Source: Blepharisma stoltei
Taxonomy: Eukaryota; Ciliophora; Heterotrichea; Heterotrichida; Blepharismidae
DNA: 64,000 nt
NCBI GenBank assembly: GCA_914767885.1
Contig: CAJZBQ010000053.1
Location: 248,001-312,000 of the forward strand
Reading direction: 5' to 3'
Below, piece by piece: positions 63,865 to 64,000 of the stretch (positions are counted from its first letter, which is position 1; each line of letters starts with the position of its first letter). The notes under the pieces are model-generated. The model was given only the letters and a program-made list of their open reading frames with translations. It searched no databases and was not told where the DNA came from. The translations under genes were made by a program, and so were the position numbers.

Positions 63865-64000
63865 TTAACTCGAACGCTTCCCAGGACTTAGAGACGATCT
63901 AATTGGGGTTGGTACTGTAGACCTAATATGAGGCTTTATCGGGCTTCCTTCATATCTCCCTGCTGCTGTGGTATGCTTGCCTTTTTTCTTATTCGTCTCG
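63865..64000 (-). CDS. C-terminal end of a gene running off the window
   Basis: The minus strand is open from the window edge to a TAA at 63865-63867. It reads as a basic, Ser/Pro-rich tail (KKKGKHTTAAGRYEGSPIKP ... SLSPGKRSS). The composition is typical of a disordered C-terminus. It is convergent with the SIAH gene, 24 bp between stops. The family cannot be told from this part. Confidence 0.55.
   Translation of the reverse strand, partial: ETNKKKGKHTTAAGRYEGSPIKPHIRSTVPTPIRSSLSPGKRSS

Overview
Organism and state of the DNA. The window is germline (unedited) DNA of a heterotrich ciliate, most likely Blepharisma. Three observations support this. First, conserved tryptophans of recognisable proteins are often written TGA, while TAA and TAG end genes. 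Second, spliceosomal introns are 15 nt long: GT-AG introns of exactly this size restore frames in at least five places. Third, many genes are interrupted by AT-rich inserts with terminal inverted repeats or long target duplications, and removing one copy of a short direct repeat plus the insert restores a full-length protein. These inserts behave as internal eliminated sequences (IESs). For nearly every interrupted gene I checked that the spliced length is a multiple of three and that the product matches its family. The genus is inference; the code, intron size and interruptions are seen directly.

Layout. 1-5 kb: a coiled-coil EF-hand gene (minus) and a PKA-like AGC kinase (plus). 5-17.4 kb: mobile DNA, then a tandem cluster of three type IIC (Na/K-type) P-ATPase genes: one carrying four top-level inserts, one insert-free, and one ending after the A domain. 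18-24 kb: a 3-hydroxyisobutyryl-CoA hydrolase-like gene, a hormone-sensitive-lipase-like gene, a coiled-coil gene and an unknown gene. 24.3-26.5 kb: intergenic repeats. 26.5-36 kb: an aldo/keto reductase (Kv-beta-like), a secreted Sel1-repeat (SEL1L/Hrd3-like) protein and a large PAS-domain membrane protein. 37.7-45.7 kb: an NDC80 kinetochore subunit, a CDF transporter without its usual metal ligands, an unknown gene with a CaaX end, a DUF924 gene, thymidine kinase and casein kinase 1. 45.8-57 kb: a receptor with a ligand-binding ectodomain and a polytopic membrane domain, a membrane protein, a four-helix membrane protein and a ubiquitin-like/Tudor-knot-like protein. 56.7-64 kb: FAB1/PIKfyve (FYVE, chaperonin-like and PIP5K domains), a SIAH-type RING E3 split by a 1.67-kb foldback insert, and the tail of a last gene.

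Mobile DNA. At least three MITE-like families (ends CTCCGTGAGCGAACAAAA; TTTAAATTGGAACAAAA; TATAG) and eleven short retroposons share the window. The retroposons have target duplications of about 10-18 bp, many have a 5-prime motif near ATTAAAATGGC, and some have short tandem tails. Both classes lie inside exons as well as between genes. Some are nested: a retroposon in a MITE, and a hairpin element in a MITE.

The most interesting signal is that retroposons with long, sometimes diverged target duplications must be removed precisely, as the TA-flanked MITEs are, for many of these genes to encode protein.
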